A stretch of 64,000 nt of DNA from Fontibacter flavus (GTDB taxonomy: Bacteria; Bacteroidota; Bacteroidia; Cytophagales; Cyclobacteriaceae): NCBI RefSeq assembly GCF_042432905.1, contig NZ_JBHLWI010000040.1, positions 66,500-130,499 on the forward strand. The letters run 5' to 3'. The position numbers and the translations under genes are program-made. The number at the start of each line of letters is the position of its first letter. Positions within the stretch are counted from its first letter, which is position 1. Shown in pieces: positions 33,355 to 42,719 of the stretch. Under the pieces are notes generated by a model, which ran no database searches, had not been told where the DNA came from, and saw only the letters and a program-made list of their open reading frames with translations.

Positions 33355-34497
33355 ATGCAAAACTGTTGGAGAAAATTTGGTCAAAAATTAAAAATGGCTG
33401 CGGTGGTGTTGGCTTTCCTTTTGGGAGAAGGCACCATTGCACAGCAAATGGGTTTTGAGGAATACAATCCTCCTTCCACATTGGTTGTCCCTGAAAATCC
33501 GGTAAAAAGAGCCAAATTCCCCTTTATAGATGTACACAGTCATCAATGGAATGTGGCGCAGGAGACGGTTCACCGACTGGTAGGTGAAATGGATGAATTG
33601 AATATGGCAGTGATGGTCAATCTGAGTGGCAGGGGAAGAGGAGGGATAGGTTCTGATCCTGATGGGCAGGAATATATGTTCTCCATGATCAGAAGATTTA
33701 ATGGTGTAGCTCCCGGGAGATTCATTGTATTTACCAATCTTTCCTTCCATGACTTTGGCAGTCCTGGATGGGTTCAGAAAGCGGTAGCCGACTTAGAGAA
33801 AGATGTTCAAAATGGAGCAAATGGCCTTAAAATTTACAAGAGTTTGGGCCTTTCAGTAAAAGATATCAATGGGAAAAGAGTAGAAATAGATCATGCGGAT
33901 CTGGATCCTGTATGGGCAAAATGTGGGGAATTAGGTATCCCTGTTCTGATTCACTCTGCAGATCCTGAACAGTTTTGGGAACCCATGGATGCCAATAATG
34001 AGCGTTGGTTGGAACTGAAGATTAACCCCAATAGGAAAAGGGGAAATGACGATCCGGCTCCTTTCGGCCAATTGTTAGCAGAACAGCATAATGTTTTCAG
34101 AAAACATCCCGGTACTACTTTTATCAATGCGCATATGGGTTGGATGGCCAATAATCTTGATAAAGCGGAACGTCATCTGGATGAATTTCCAAATGTCTAT
34201 TTTGGGATAGGGGCTGTAATCGCTGAATTTGGTAGACAACCTAGGAGGGCTAAGGCCTTTTTTACCAAATATCAGGACAGGGTGGTTTTTGCGAAAGACG
34301 CTTATAACAAAGAGGAGTTTTATACCTATTTTCGGGTATTGGAAACTGAGGATGAATATTTTCCATACTACAAAAAGTACCATGCCTTCTGGAGTATGTA
34401 TGGGTTGGGCTTGCCTGATGAAGTGCTGAAGAAACTTTACTACAAAAATGCCATCAAGATCATTCCAAATATAGACAGCAGTAGGTTTCCAGATTGA
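33355..34497 (+). CDS. Exported amidohydrolase family protein (PF04909-like)
   Basis: A 380-residue TIM-barrel metal-dependent hydrolase with an N-terminal export signal (residues 1-29, ending GTIAQ). Motifs: FIDVHSHQWN (metal His), GLKIYKSLGL, IPVLIHSADPEQFWEP, FINAHMGWMA and, near the end, VVFAKDAYNK. These fit amidohydrolase-related or 2-pyrone-4,6-dicarboxylate-lactonase-like enzymes. Acts on an unknown C-N or lactone bond, or decarboxylates. The usual DHxH second metal His spacing is present. The 174 bp upstream hold no other gene. Confidence 0.82.
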   Translation: MQNCWRKFGQKLKMAAVVLAFLLGEGTIAQQMGFEEYNPPSTLVVPENPVKRAKFPFIDVHSHQWNVAQETVHRLVGEMDELNMAVMVNLSGRGRGGIGSDPDGQEYMFSMIRRFNGVAPGRFIVFTNLSFHDFGSPGWVQKAVADLEKDVQNGANGLKIYKSLGLSVKDINGKRVEIDHADLDPVWAKCGELGIPVLIHSADPEQFWEPMDANNERWLELKINPNRKRGNDDPAPFGQLLAEQHNVFRKHPGTTFINAHMGWMANNLDKAERHLDEFPNVYFGIGAVIAEFGRQPRRAKAFFTKYQDRVVFAKDAYNKEEFYTYFRVLETEDEYFPYYKKYHAFWSMYGLGLPDEVLKKLYYKNAIKIIPNIDSSRFPD

Positions 34498-34508
34498 TTA
34501 AAAAACTA

Positions 34509-34536
34509 GGGACGGAGAATTTTCCGTCCCTTTTAT
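34509..34536. terminator. Bidirectional terminator between amidohydrolase and ackA
   Basis: GGGACGGA pairs with TCCGTCCC (loop GAATTT). A TTTT run follows on the plus strand, and a TTTTTT run is found three bases past the stem on the minus strand. Shared by converging genes. Confidence 0.82.
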
Positions 34537-35735
34537 CATTTTTGGATCAGGGCATAGGTTTGTTGGCCTATTTCTAATTCTTCATTTGTAGGAATGACGA
34601 GTACTTTGACTTTTGAATCTTCAGTATTGATTTCTCTGATATCAGCGGTCCTGAGTTTGTTTTTTTCTTTATCCAATATTATTCCAAAGAAGTTCATGTC
34701 TTTGCAAACAACCTCCCGCATTTCTGCGTCATTTTCACCAATTCCTGCAGTAAATACCACGGCATCCAGTCCTTTGAGGACAGCAGTATAAGTGCCAATG
34801 TATTTTTGGATCCTGTAGGCATACAGGTCATAGGCCAATTTTGCATCTTCATTGCCTTCTGAAACAGCGTTTTTAACATCCCGCATATCACTGAATCCGC
34901 ATAGGCCCAGTAAGCCGCTTTTTTTGTTCAAAATATCGTTGACATCTTTGGGAGAAAAACCCCTTTCATTGATCAAATGAAAAATGATGGAAGGGTCAAT
35001 ATCCCCTGAACGTGTCCCCATGACCAATCCTCCCATTGGCCCAAGTCCCATACTGGTATCAACAGATTTGCCACTGTCAATAGCAGTCATACTGCTGCCG
35101 TTTCCAAGGTGTATGGTAATGATTTTAGCTCTTGGATTTTGTAAATACGTTGCTGCTTTCTTTGACACATATTGATGGCTCGTACCATGGAATCCATAAG
35201 CCCTGATGCCCAGTTCCGTATACATTTCCTTGGGGATGGCAAAACGGTAAGAAAGGGGCGGCATGCTTTGGTGAAATGCTGTGTCAAATACTGCCACTTG
35301 CTTGGCCTGAGGGAAAACGCGCTCCGCAACTACAATCCCCAAATGATTTGGCGGATTATGCAAAGGTGCCAAGGCAAATAATTCCTCGATTTTGGCTTTG
35401 ACCTCATCTGTAATGAGGGTTGTGGTGGCGAATCTTTCACCGCCATGCACTACTCTATGCCCTATGGCTTTGACCTCTTCAGTACTTGAAATTACTCCGG
35501 CATCTTGATCTGTGAGTAATTTAGTGACTTGCAGCAGACCTTCCTCATGGTCCTTGATAGGCAGCTCCATTTTGAAGACCTTCTCTAGACCTTGAGGGAA
35601 CACTTTGTGGGTAATGGTGGATTGTGGTAAACCAATCCGGTCTACTAGCCCTGAACAAAGAGGTGACTCGTTTGGCATTTCAAACAGTTGATATTTGAGT
35701 GAACTACTGCCTGAATTTAAAACTAATATCTTCAT
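34536..35735 (-). CDS. ackA: Acetate kinase
   Basis: A 399-residue cytoplasmic enzyme interconverting acetyl phosphate + ADP and acetate + ATP. Family signatures: ILVLNSGSSSLKYQLFEM, GHRVVHGGERF, VFDTAFHQSMP, RAYGFHGTSHQYVSKKA, HLGNGSSMTAIDSGKSVDTSMG (in part), and FTAGIGENDAEMRE. Length is normal. Lies 153 bp after pta on the same strand; the gap has no terminator that I see, so the two probably share a transcript. Confidence 0.97.
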   Translation of the reverse strand: MKILVLNSGSSSLKYQLFEMPNESPLCSGLVDRIGLPQSTITHKVFPQGLEKVFKMELPIKDHEEGLLQVTKLLTDQDAGVISSTEEVKAIGHRVVHGGERFATTTLITDEVKAKIEELFALAPLHNPPNHLGIVVAERVFPQAKQVAVFDTAFHQSMPPLSYRFAIPKEMYTELGIRAYGFHGTSHQYVSKKAATYLQNPRAKIITIHLGNGSSMTAIDSGKSVDTSMGLGPMGGLVMGTRSGDIDPSIIFHLINERGFSPKDVNDILNKKSGLLGLCGFSDMRDVKNAVSEGNEDAKLAYDLYAYRIQKYIGTYTAVLKGLDAVVFTAGIGENDAEMREVVCKDMNFFGIILDKEKNKLRTADIREINTEDSKVKVLVIPTNEELEIGQQTYALIQK

Positions 35736-35888
35736 AGATTAATTTTCTCTCTTCTTGTTACTAAGTTGGAAATCATTCTCGGTACTTCTTTGATTCTAAA
35801 TGTTTCCGAAATCCGACTTTTGAAATTCAATTTATTGAATTCGTTTACCTTGCTATCGACTCTAATAGCTTTCATCTAATCAGAATGC

Positions 35889-37988
35889 TCAGTCTTCCTG
35901 TGCTTGAATTGCAGTAATGACTACGGTGTTGAAAATGTCATCAACGGTACATCCACGGCTGAGGTCATTGACGGGTTTGTTAAGTCCTTGTAGCATTGGG
36001 CCAATGGCGATGGCGCCTGTTTCCCTTTGAACAGCTTTGTAGGTATTGTTACCGGTATTCAAATCCGGGAAAATCAGTACGGAAGCATTTCCCGCCACTT
36101 CAGAATCAGGCATTTTTTGTTTACCGGTGATTGGATCCACAGCGGCATCATATTGTATAGGGCCTTCTACCTTGATTTCAGGTCTTTTTTCTTTGACGAT
36201 TTCGGTAGCTTTTCTGACCTTCTCCACATCTTCACCCGTTCCGGACTGACCCGAGGAGTAAGATAACATCGCTACCCTTGGTTCTATGCCGAACTTGGAA
36301 CTGGTATCTGCAGAAGAGATGGCTATTTCAGCCAATTCTTCCGCAGTAGGGTTGATATTGATTGCACAATCTCCAAATACTGTTACCCGATCAGGTAAGC
36401 ACATAAAAAACACTGAAGACACTAAGGAAATGCCTGGTTTGGTTTTGACAAACTGTAATGCTGGCCTAATTGTATGTGCAGTGGTATGGATTGCGCCGGA
36501 TACCATTCCATCCGCATGGCCTTTATGAACCATCATGGTTCCAAAATAGGCCACATCAGTCATCAGATCTTTGGCTACTTCCAATGGCATATTTTTGCCT
36601 TTTCTGAGTTCAAACAAAGTGTTGACATAATCATCATAATAGAAAGATTCCTGTGGATTGATGATTTGGCAGTTTTCCTGATTGATACACAAGCCAAGGC
36701 GGCTGATGCTGGTCATGATCTCATTCACATCTCCTAAAAGTGTAACATTGACAATGCCTTGTTTTACCAATCTGTCTGCAGCTTTTAAAACTCTTTCATC
36801 TTTTCCTTCCGGTAAGACAATGTGTTTCTTTTTACTTTTTGCCCAGCTGACCAATTGGTATTGGAACATTCTTGGAGTCATGCCTACTGGTTTGAAGGCG
36901 GCGATTTCTTTTTCCAGGGCATCCATGTCCATGTATTTTCTGAAGGTGTTTACAGCAATATGGATTTTTTCGGTATCATCAGCAGAGATTTTGGAATGGA
37001 TAGCTGCCACCTTCGTAGCGGCATAAAATGAAGGTTCTTCTACCCTTAAGATTGGTACCATAATGTTTGAGCCTTCAATCAACCTGATGACGGATTCTGC
37101 AATTTCAAAACCTCCCGTAAGGACGATACCGGCTATTTTGGGGTAGTTTTTGGATAGGTTGGCCTGCAATGAAGCCATAATGATATCCGCACGGTCTCCT
37201 GGGGTGACGATCAGCACATTCTGCTTGATGTGGTTCAAGAAGTTGGCAATCTGCATTGCTCCAAAAATAAAATGATCGGCTCTGTTGGTAAGGTAATTTT
37301 CGCCAAACATCACCTCTGCATTCAAATGTTCTTTTACTTCCTTCATGGAAGGACTTTTCAGTTCTGTGATTTTTGGGATAACCGTAACGAGCATGTCTTT
37401 TTTGAGCTGCTTCTGAAGTTCTTTTTTGACTTCATCCACTTCATCTGGATCTACTTTGTTGACCACCACAGCAATCACTTTGACTTTCCTATGAAGGAAG
37501 TTTTTGATGGTGACAATGGCTGAATTGGTGATTTGGGAGATGTTTTTGCCATCACCGGAAGTCACTATCACAACTGGCGTGCCCAGGTTTTTGGCGATGG
37601 TTACATTGGCGTCAAACTCAAAAGCAGTGCCCTCTCCCAAAAAATCACTCCCTTCAATAATGGTGAAGTCGTAAGCTTCTTCCAGACTTTTGTATTTGCT
37701 GATGATCGTATCAATGATTTCTCCCTGAAGTCCAGCTTCTGCTAAGGTATTTGCTTCTTCTTTGGTGTAGGCATATGATTTGTCATATTGAATGGGAAGT
37801 TTGAAATGATTGATCAGGGTATCAATATGGGAATCTTTTTTGACGGTAGGTTTATCATTGATGATGGGCTTGAAGTAGCCGATTTTTTGGGTTTTGGCAA
37901 GCAGCATATCCACCAGGCCTAAGGCAACGATGGATTTTCCACTGAATGGTTGAGCTGTGGCTATGAAAATACTTTTATTGTTTTCCAT
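35889..37988 (-). CDS. pta: Phosphate acetyltransferase, long form
   Basis: A 699-residue enzyme forming acetyl phosphate from acetyl-CoA and phosphate. Three parts: an N-terminal BioD-like P-loop domain (residues 1-215, IATAQPFSGKSIVALGL), a DRTGG domain (about 220-330), and the catalytic PTA/PTB domain (about 370-695) with VLPEGKDERVLKAAD, GMVSGAIHTTAHTIRPALQ (in part), MLSYSSGQSGTGEDVEKV and KPVNDLSRGCTVDDI. The long form is often allosterically controlled in enterobacteria; here that is inference. Together with ackA it forms the acetate overflow and acetyl-phosphate node. A TAATTTTG box (minus, 38013-38020) may be part of its promoter. Confidence 0.97.
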   Translation of the reverse strand: MENNKSIFIATAQPFSGKSIVALGLVDMLLAKTQKIGYFKPIINDKPTVKKDSHIDTLINHFKLPIQYDKSYAYTKEEANTLAEAGLQGEIIDTIISKYKSLEEAYDFTIIEGSDFLGEGTAFEFDANVTIAKNLGTPVVIVTSGDGKNISQITNSAIVTIKNFLHRKVKVIAVVVNKVDPDEVDEVKKELQKQLKKDMLVTVIPKITELKSPSMKEVKEHLNAEVMFGENYLTNRADHFIFGAMQIANFLNHIKQNVLIVTPGDRADIIMASLQANLSKNYPKIAGIVLTGGFEIAESVIRLIEGSNIMVPILRVEEPSFYAATKVAAIHSKISADDTEKIHIAVNTFRKYMDMDALEKEIAAFKPVGMTPRMFQYQLVSWAKSKKKHIVLPEGKDERVLKAADRLVKQGIVNVTLLGDVNEIMTSISRLGLCINQENCQIINPQESFYYDDYVNTLFELRKGKNMPLEVAKDLMTDVAYFGTMMVHKGHADGMVSGAIHTTAHTIRPALQFVKTKPGISLVSSVFFMCLPDRVTVFGDCAININPTAEELAEIAISSADTSSKFGIEPRVAMLSYSSGQSGTGEDVEKVRKATEIVKEKRPEIKVEGPIQYDAAVDPITGKQKMPDSEVAGNASVLIFPDLNTGNNTYKAVQRETGAIAIGPMLQGLNKPVNDLSRGCTVDDIFNTVVITAIQAQED

Positions 37989-38083
37989 GTCGGAATAGGT
38001 TTAGATTTTGGACAAAATTAAAGGCTCCGGTCAGTCTTAATGTTGACCAAATAGGGTACAAAACATGACTTTAATCATGAGAT

Positions 38084-39028
38084 TTAATTTGCAAGTTTGG
38101 CAGAAACTGCCCGCCTTTCGGCTGCTTTATCCAAACTTACATTTATTTCAAAACAAATCAGAATAATCAAAGAGGTTATGAAAAGCCATAACATGACGGC
38201 AATCATCGCACCAATTGATCCATAGAGCTTGTTGTAGGTAGCGAAATTGTTGAGGTAATATGAAAAAAGATAAAACCCGAAAGTGATCAAAAAACCAGCT
38301 GTCACTGAACCTGTTGAGAAAAACCGCCATTTATCATGGACGGCGGGTGCAAACCTGAATATGTACGCTGTGGCAATTGTAAAAAGTGACAAAAGCACAA
38401 AGAAGCGAAAAAACGCCAGCATGTAGTAGTATAGACTGCTGGATACCAATTCCCATTCTGAAATCCGGTAGAGGATACTGCTTCCAAAAATCATGATGAC
38501 TACTGCGGCACAAATAGACAGGATCAAAACCATTACAATACTGACAGCAATTGCTCGGGTAGTCCAAAAGGAACGGTTTTCTTTTGTTCGGTATACGGCA
38601 TTGAATGCATTCATCATCGAAACCACACCATTTGTAGACAGGAACAAGGCTAGAAAAAAACCAAGGGATAGCAAACTCTGTCTAGGCTTCGAGACAATGT
38701 CCATGATAGTGGCTTCAGCTTCCTGATAAATGCTGTAAGGGATGATTTCCCGGATGAACATGAGGATATTATTAGTCGTCACATTTTCAAAAAAAATCCC
38801 TATGTAGGGAATCATATTCAGCAGGAAAAGCAGCAAAGGAAACATGGCCACAGTAAAACTAAAAGCCATAGCCCCTGCTCTTTCGCTGATTTCATCTTTT
38901 TGGACCTGGGCAATAAATATTCTCCCTACGTCATAAAGGTTTTGATCAGGATTTCCAAAATGGAATTTCCTCAACAGTTTGGCCTTTCGGGTGAATTTTA
39001 TTGAAAATAATCGAATCCTTTTTTTCAC
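38084..39028 (-). CDS. YihY/BrkB family inner membrane protein
   Basis: A 314-residue protein with six predicted membrane helices. Family motifs: ISERAGAMAFSFTVAMFPLLLF (in part ERAGAMAFSFTVAMFP), STNGVVSMMNAFNAVY, FRFAPAVHDKWRFFSTGSV and YGSIGAMIAVMLWLFITSLI. These proteins were once called RNase BN in error; their real role is unknown. Third gene after mltG and the thioesterase on the same strand (12-bp gap). Confidence 0.9.
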   Translation of the reverse strand: MKKRIRLFSIKFTRKAKLLRKFHFGNPDQNLYDVGRIFIAQVQKDEISERAGAMAFSFTVAMFPLLLFLLNMIPYIGIFFENVTTNNILMFIREIIPYSIYQEAEATIMDIVSKPRQSLLSLGFFLALFLSTNGVVSMMNAFNAVYRTKENRSFWTTRAIAVSIVMVLILSICAAVVIMIFGSSILYRISEWELVSSSLYYYMLAFFRFFVLLSLFTIATAYIFRFAPAVHDKWRFFSTGSVTAGFLITFGFYLFSYYLNNFATYNKLYGSIGAMIAVMLWLFITSLIILICFEINVSLDKAAERRAVSAKLAN

Positions 39029-39039
39029 TTAAAAATGGA

Positions 39040-39447
39040 TTATTGAAAATATGGCTGCAATAAATCTAACAAATATTGTGGAGGTCTGCAGGGTCTATGG
39101 CTTTCTTTTTTCAAAAAGGTTAAAGTAGTCCAGCCTTTGGTGATCAACTCATTGGCTTCATTGAAAACCTCATACTCAAATTTTATCCTTACACCAGGTA
39201 AAGAAGGTATACTTGTTCTGATGGTAAGCAATTCATCGTATTTTCCGGGCTTGATGAACTGTGTGTGGAGTTCTAAAACGGGCATGATTATCCCATCATC
39301 CTCCATTTGTCGGTAGGAAAAACCAGCAGATCTCAAGGCCTCAACCCTGGCGACCTCAAAGTACATGGCATAATTTCCATAATATACATAGGCCATCTGG
39401 TCAGTTTCAGCATAGCGCACGCGAACGGTGGTTTCAGCTTGGAACAT
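39040..39447 (-). CDS. Acyl-CoA thioesterase, 4HBT/YbgC type
   Basis: A 135-residue hotdog-fold thioesterase. RYAETDQMAYVYYGNYAMYF carries the catalytic Asp in the usual place, followed by FEVARVEALR and the strand pair PGVRIKFEYEVFN. It cleaves acyl-CoA or acyl-ACP esters in the cytoplasm; substrate unknown. It starts 1 bp after the mltG stop, so the two are translationally coupled. Confidence 0.9.
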   Translation of the reverse strand: MFQAETTVRVRYAETDQMAYVYYGNYAMYFEVARVEALRSAGFSYRQMEDDGIIMPVLELHTQFIKPGKYDELLTIRTSIPSLPGVRIKFEYEVFNEANELITKGWTTLTFLKKESHRPCRPPQYLLDLLQPYFQ

Positions 39448-39448
39448 A

Positions 39449-40492
39449 TTAATAGATTTTTGCTTGGTTTAATGCATTTTGGTATCTCCTGGCATTGTTG
39501 AGATGCTCTGTCAGATTAGTTGCAAAAGCATGATAACCGGAGAAATCATCTTTTGCACAGAAATATAGGTACTGATGATTTTCGTAATTGAGCACTGCAT
39601 CCAATGCTGATATTTCAGGCAGGTTGATTGGTCCTGGAGGTAAACCAGCGTATTTGTATGTATTATAAGGGCTGTCAATTTCTTTATGGATGTTCAGCAC
39701 TCTTTTGATGCTAAAGTCTCCTGCTGCAAATACCAGCGTTGGGTCGGCTTGTAAAGGCATTTTGATTTTAAGGCGGTTCATATAGACACCTGCTACCCTT
39801 GCTCTTTCATCTGCTTTTTGGGTTTCTGCCTGAACTATAGATGCCAAAGTGGAAACCTCCAGTGGGCTGAGTCCTATTTTGGCGGCTTTTTGTTTTCTAT
39901 CTTCAGTCCAAAATCTTTCATACTCTTTATACATCCTATCAAATAGATTTTCAGGACTGCTGTTCCACCACATTTCGTAAGTGTTTGGAATAAACATGGC
40001 CATGATGGTTTCTTCTTCAAATCCGAATTTTCGGATGTAAACAGAATCCATCACCAGATTCAAAAATTGATCTTCTGATATTTCCAGGTTTCTGGTGATT
40101 TTTTCAGCAAGGTCTTCCTTTACTCTTACATTGTTAAAAGTGACATTCACCGGAGTTTGTTTGCCTGAGCGCAATAATCTCACCAGATTGAGGTTGTTTG
40201 TCCTTGGGGGGATGGTGTATAAGCCTGGCTTTACTGCTTCCTGATATTTCATCACTTTTGCCACGAAACTGAATGTGATCACATCATTGATAACATTGTT
40301 GTTATAAAGGCTGTCGGACACATTTTTAAAGACCGCATTACTGGGGATTTTCAGGGTGTATGGCTCGTCTTTATCGATCAGGGCATTTGGACTGAAAAAG
40401 GCCTGATAGAAGTAAAAAGAAAGGGAAGTCAGCAAAACCGAAAAGGTAATGATGACGATGAGGTAGATTTTTGTTTTTTTATCCTCGAACAT
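39449..40492 (-). CDS. mltG: Endolytic peptidoglycan transglycosylase MltG
   Basis: A 347-residue inner-membrane protein: one membrane helix at residues 10-32, a LysM-like segment (LKIPSNAVFKNVSDSLYNNNVI in part), then the YceG domain. The catalytic Glu lies in LASIVQAETQKADERARVAGVYMNRL (in part IVQAETQKADE), with DSPYNTYKYAGLPPGPINLPE (in part SPYNTYKYAGLPPGPI) as the second hallmark. It cuts nascent glycan strands and so sets their length. Its likely promoter is at 40522-40552. Confidence 0.95.
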   Translation of the reverse strand: MFEDKKTKIYLIVIITFSVLLTSLSFYFYQAFFSPNALIDKDEPYTLKIPSNAVFKNVSDSLYNNNVINDVITFSFVAKVMKYQEAVKPGLYTIPPRTNNLNLVRLLRSGKQTPVNVTFNNVRVKEDLAEKITRNLEISEDQFLNLVMDSVYIRKFGFEEETIMAMFIPNTYEMWWNSSPENLFDRMYKEYERFWTEDRKQKAAKIGLSPLEVSTLASIVQAETQKADERARVAGVYMNRLKIKMPLQADPTLVFAAGDFSIKRVLNIHKEIDSPYNTYKYAGLPPGPINLPEISALDAVLNYENHQYLYFCAKDDFSGYHAFATNLTEHLNNARRYQNALNQAKIY

Positions 40493-40521
40493 ATTTTTGA
40501 CTCTGATAAAGGGAATAACGG

Positions 40522-40552
40522 CAAAAATAGAGATTTTTGTTCACAGGGCTAA
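40522..40552 (-). promoter_or_regulatory. Candidate mltG promoter
   Basis: On the minus strand TTAG (40549-40552), 19 bp, then TATTTTTG (40522-40529). The -7 box is a full TAnnTTTG match; the -33 box differs from TTTG by one base. The start codon is 30 bp downstream. Confidence 0.5.
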
Positions 40553-40567
40553 TTTTATCCTCATTCT

Positions 40568-40972
40568 ATGAACAATCAGATTGAAGTTACATGTGCGATC
40601 CTTCTTGAAGGAGATAAGGTTTTGTGTGCGCAAAGGAGCGAAGAGATGGCCCATCCCTTGAAATGGGAATTTCCGGGAGGGAAAATTGAAGAAGGGGAGT
40701 CTCCCGAAGAATGTCTAAAAAGGGAATTGAAGGAAGAATTGAATCTCGACATTGAAATAAAAGAGGCTTTTAATCCAAATTTACATATTTATCAGGCTGG
40801 GAAATTGATCAAGTTAATGCCGTTTTTATGTAAATATTTAGGAGGTGAATTGGTGCTCAAAGAACATAAATCGGTTATTTGGTTACCAGTTGATCAGATA
40901 AAAAAACTGGATTGGGCCGCCGCGGATATTCCAATTGTGGATGATTTCATAAAGTGGTTTGCCAAACAATAG
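40568..40972 (+). CDS. Nudix hydrolase, MutT-type (8-oxo-dGTP diphosphatase-like)
   Basis: A 134-residue protein with a complete Nudix box: GGKIEEGESPEECLKRELKEEL fits Gx5Ex7REUxEExGU (positions 38-60; last Gly replaced by Asn in ELNLD). The opening VTCAILLEGDKVLCAQRS and WEFPGGK are typical of MutT/CTP pyrophosphohydrolase enzymes that clean oxidised nucleotides. Diverges from mltG. Confidence 0.9.
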   Translation: MNNQIEVTCAILLEGDKVLCAQRSEEMAHPLKWEFPGGKIEEGESPEECLKRELKEELNLDIEIKEAFNPNLHIYQAGKLIKLMPFLCKYLGGELVLKEHKSVIWLPVDQIKKLDWAAADIPIVDDFIKWFAKQ

Positions 40973-41014
40973 GTTCTTCGAGCAATTAATAGGAATAGGA
41001 TTTTTCTTTTCCAT

Positions 41015-41038
41015 ATGAGAGGTTTTTAGCCTCTTTTA
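41015..41038 (+). terminator. Weak terminator after the Nudix gene
   Basis: AGAGG pairs with CCTCT across TTTTTAG, followed by three to four T residues. The remaining 130 bp to the next gene hold nothing I recognise. Confidence 0.45.
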
Positions 41039-41169
41039 AATTTTGAGTTACGGCAAGCTTAAGTTAACTTCGATAAGAATTAGGATTCGGGCGGCAATTT
41101 GGAGTGATAACTTAGTTTAACCCCTTCCAATAAACTAGTCAAAGAATCTAAGATTAAAATTTCACTATA

Positions 41170-41799
41170 ATGGCAGCAGAATTCATCAAATTATATCCGG
41201 AAAATCCCGAAATAAAAAAAATCCAAAGGATTGTTGAAGTGCTTCGTGATGGCGGTGTGATAATATATCCTACGGATACCGTTTATGGGATGGGCTGTGA
41301 TATTCATAAGCAGAGAGCGGTAGAGCGAATTGCACAGTTAAAGGGAATTAAACCCAAAAAGCATAATTTTTCATTTATCTGTTATGATTTGAGTGATATT
41401 GCGGATTATACAAGGGCTTTGAGTACTCCGGTATTTAAAGTAATGAAAAAAGCACTTCCAGGTCCTTATACTTTTATTTTGGAAGCAAACAATCAAGTTC
41501 CAAAGATTCTTAACAGCAATAAAAAAACGGTAGGGATCAGGGTTCCGGATCATCCAGTTCCCAGGCTTCTCGTCAAAGAACTGGGCTCACCTATCTTGAC
41601 AACATCCATCCGTGATGAAGATGATGTTGTGGAGTACAGTACTGATCCTGAACTTATCTATGAAAAGTATAAAGACTTGGTAGATATTGTAATCGATGGG
41701 GGATATGGTAAGAACGTAGCATCTACGATTCTCGACTGTACCGGAAATCAGATTGAAGTAGTGAGGGAAGGCTTGGGTTCCGTAGAAGACATATTATAA
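41170..41799 (+). CDS. Sua5/YciO/YrdC family protein, YciO-like
   Basis: A 209-residue YrdC-fold protein. IIYPTDTVYGMGCDIHK is the nucleotide/substrate loop and KKHNFSFICYDLSDI follows. In true TsaC the later motif is SAN-x-SG; here it reads TTSIRDEDD, which is the YciO pattern. So it may not be the main threonylcarbamoyl-AMP synthase for tRNA t6A, although the fold and Lys/Arg substrate residues (KKTVGIRVPDHP) are kept. It could still be the only one in the genome; a genome check would settle it. Confidence 0.82.
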   Translation: MAAEFIKLYPENPEIKKIQRIVEVLRDGGVIIYPTDTVYGMGCDIHKQRAVERIAQLKGIKPKKHNFSFICYDLSDIADYTRALSTPVFKVMKKALPGPYTFILEANNQVPKILNSNKKTVGIRVPDHPVPRLLVKELGSPILTTSIRDEDDVVEYSTDPELIYEKYKDLVDIVIDGGYGKNVASTILDCTGNQIEVVREGLGSVEDIL

Positions 41800-42017
41800 A
41801 GTTTAAAAAATAATATGTATATCCGGAATAGCACCACTCATCAATTTAAAAGTGGATTATTAGCAAACCGATATTTATGGATATTGGATCCAGCTCAGCG
41901 GAGAAGTTATTCAAGGATATTGGTTCGATATCATAGGTTATTCTAAAAAATATGTTTTGCTGGCATAATTGCGGATAATCATAAAATAACATTGAATCTG
42001 TCACCATAAACAAATAA

Positions 42018-42638
42018 ATGGGAATAATTACCGAGTTGTTTTATTTGCCTTCACTGGAATATTTTACAGCGATTTTGGATCAAGAGGAAATATGTATAGA
42101 TGGGTTGGAAAGGTATCAAAAGCAAACCTATAGAAATAGGACTCAAATTTTACTGGCCAACAAAGTTGAAACACTATCCGTACCTGTACTTGGAGGTAAC
42201 AAAAAGATACAATACCGGAATGTAAAGATTGATTACCATCAAAAATGGAAAAATGTACATTTAAGGGGATTACAGTCAGCTTATGGCAAAGCGCCTTATT
42301 TTGAATTCTTTTTTCCTTACCTTGAAAAAGTCTACCAGAAAAATCCGGTTTTTTTGTTTGACTTAAACATGGAATTACTGACAGTTTGTCTTAAGTTGTT
42401 AAAGTTGGATGTCAAACTTTCCGTTTTGGAAAAAGAAGGTCAAAATCAGTCATTTACAGATATTCGGGGGCTTTTAGATGCGAAGATTGATTTTAGTGAG
42501 AGGGGGATTTACAGGGTTAGGGAATATCCGCAACTATTTGGCGCAGACTTTGAACCTAATTTGAGTATTGTGGATCTTCTTTTCTGTGAAGGAGTGAATG
42601 CAGGAAACATTCTTCGTGCTTCACAAAAAAATGATTGA
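42018..42638 (+). CDS. WbqC family protein
   Basis: A 206-residue protein matching the WbqC-like family: YLPSLEYFTAIL, CIDGLERYQKQTYRNRTQIL (in part ERYQKQTYRNRTQI), SVPVLGGNKK, KNVHLRGLQSAYGKAPYFEFF (in part LQSAYGKAPYFEFFFPYL). Family members sit near O-antigen or signal peptidase genes and have no proven reaction. The 218-bp gap before it shows no gene or clear promoter. It lies 82 bp before clpC. Confidence 0.85.
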   Translation: MGIITELFYLPSLEYFTAILDQEEICIDGLERYQKQTYRNRTQILLANKVETLSVPVLGGNKKIQYRNVKIDYHQKWKNVHLRGLQSAYGKAPYFEFFFPYLEKVYQKNPVFLFDLNMELLTVCLKLLKLDVKLSVLEKEGQNQSFTDIRGLLDAKIDFSERGIYRVREYPQLFGADFEPNLSIVDLLFCEGVNAGNILRASQKND

Positions 42639-42719
42639 ACAATAGTTAAAAGGATTGTGTTTTTAAAACAAAATCGGTAACATTAATACGGATTTCAAAT
42701 CAAATTAGAAAGGATATAC

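Noticed and set aside
36046..37745. Several 67-114 codon plus-strand ORFs across pta
   Set aside because: Antisense shadows of a well-supported 699-residue enzyme.
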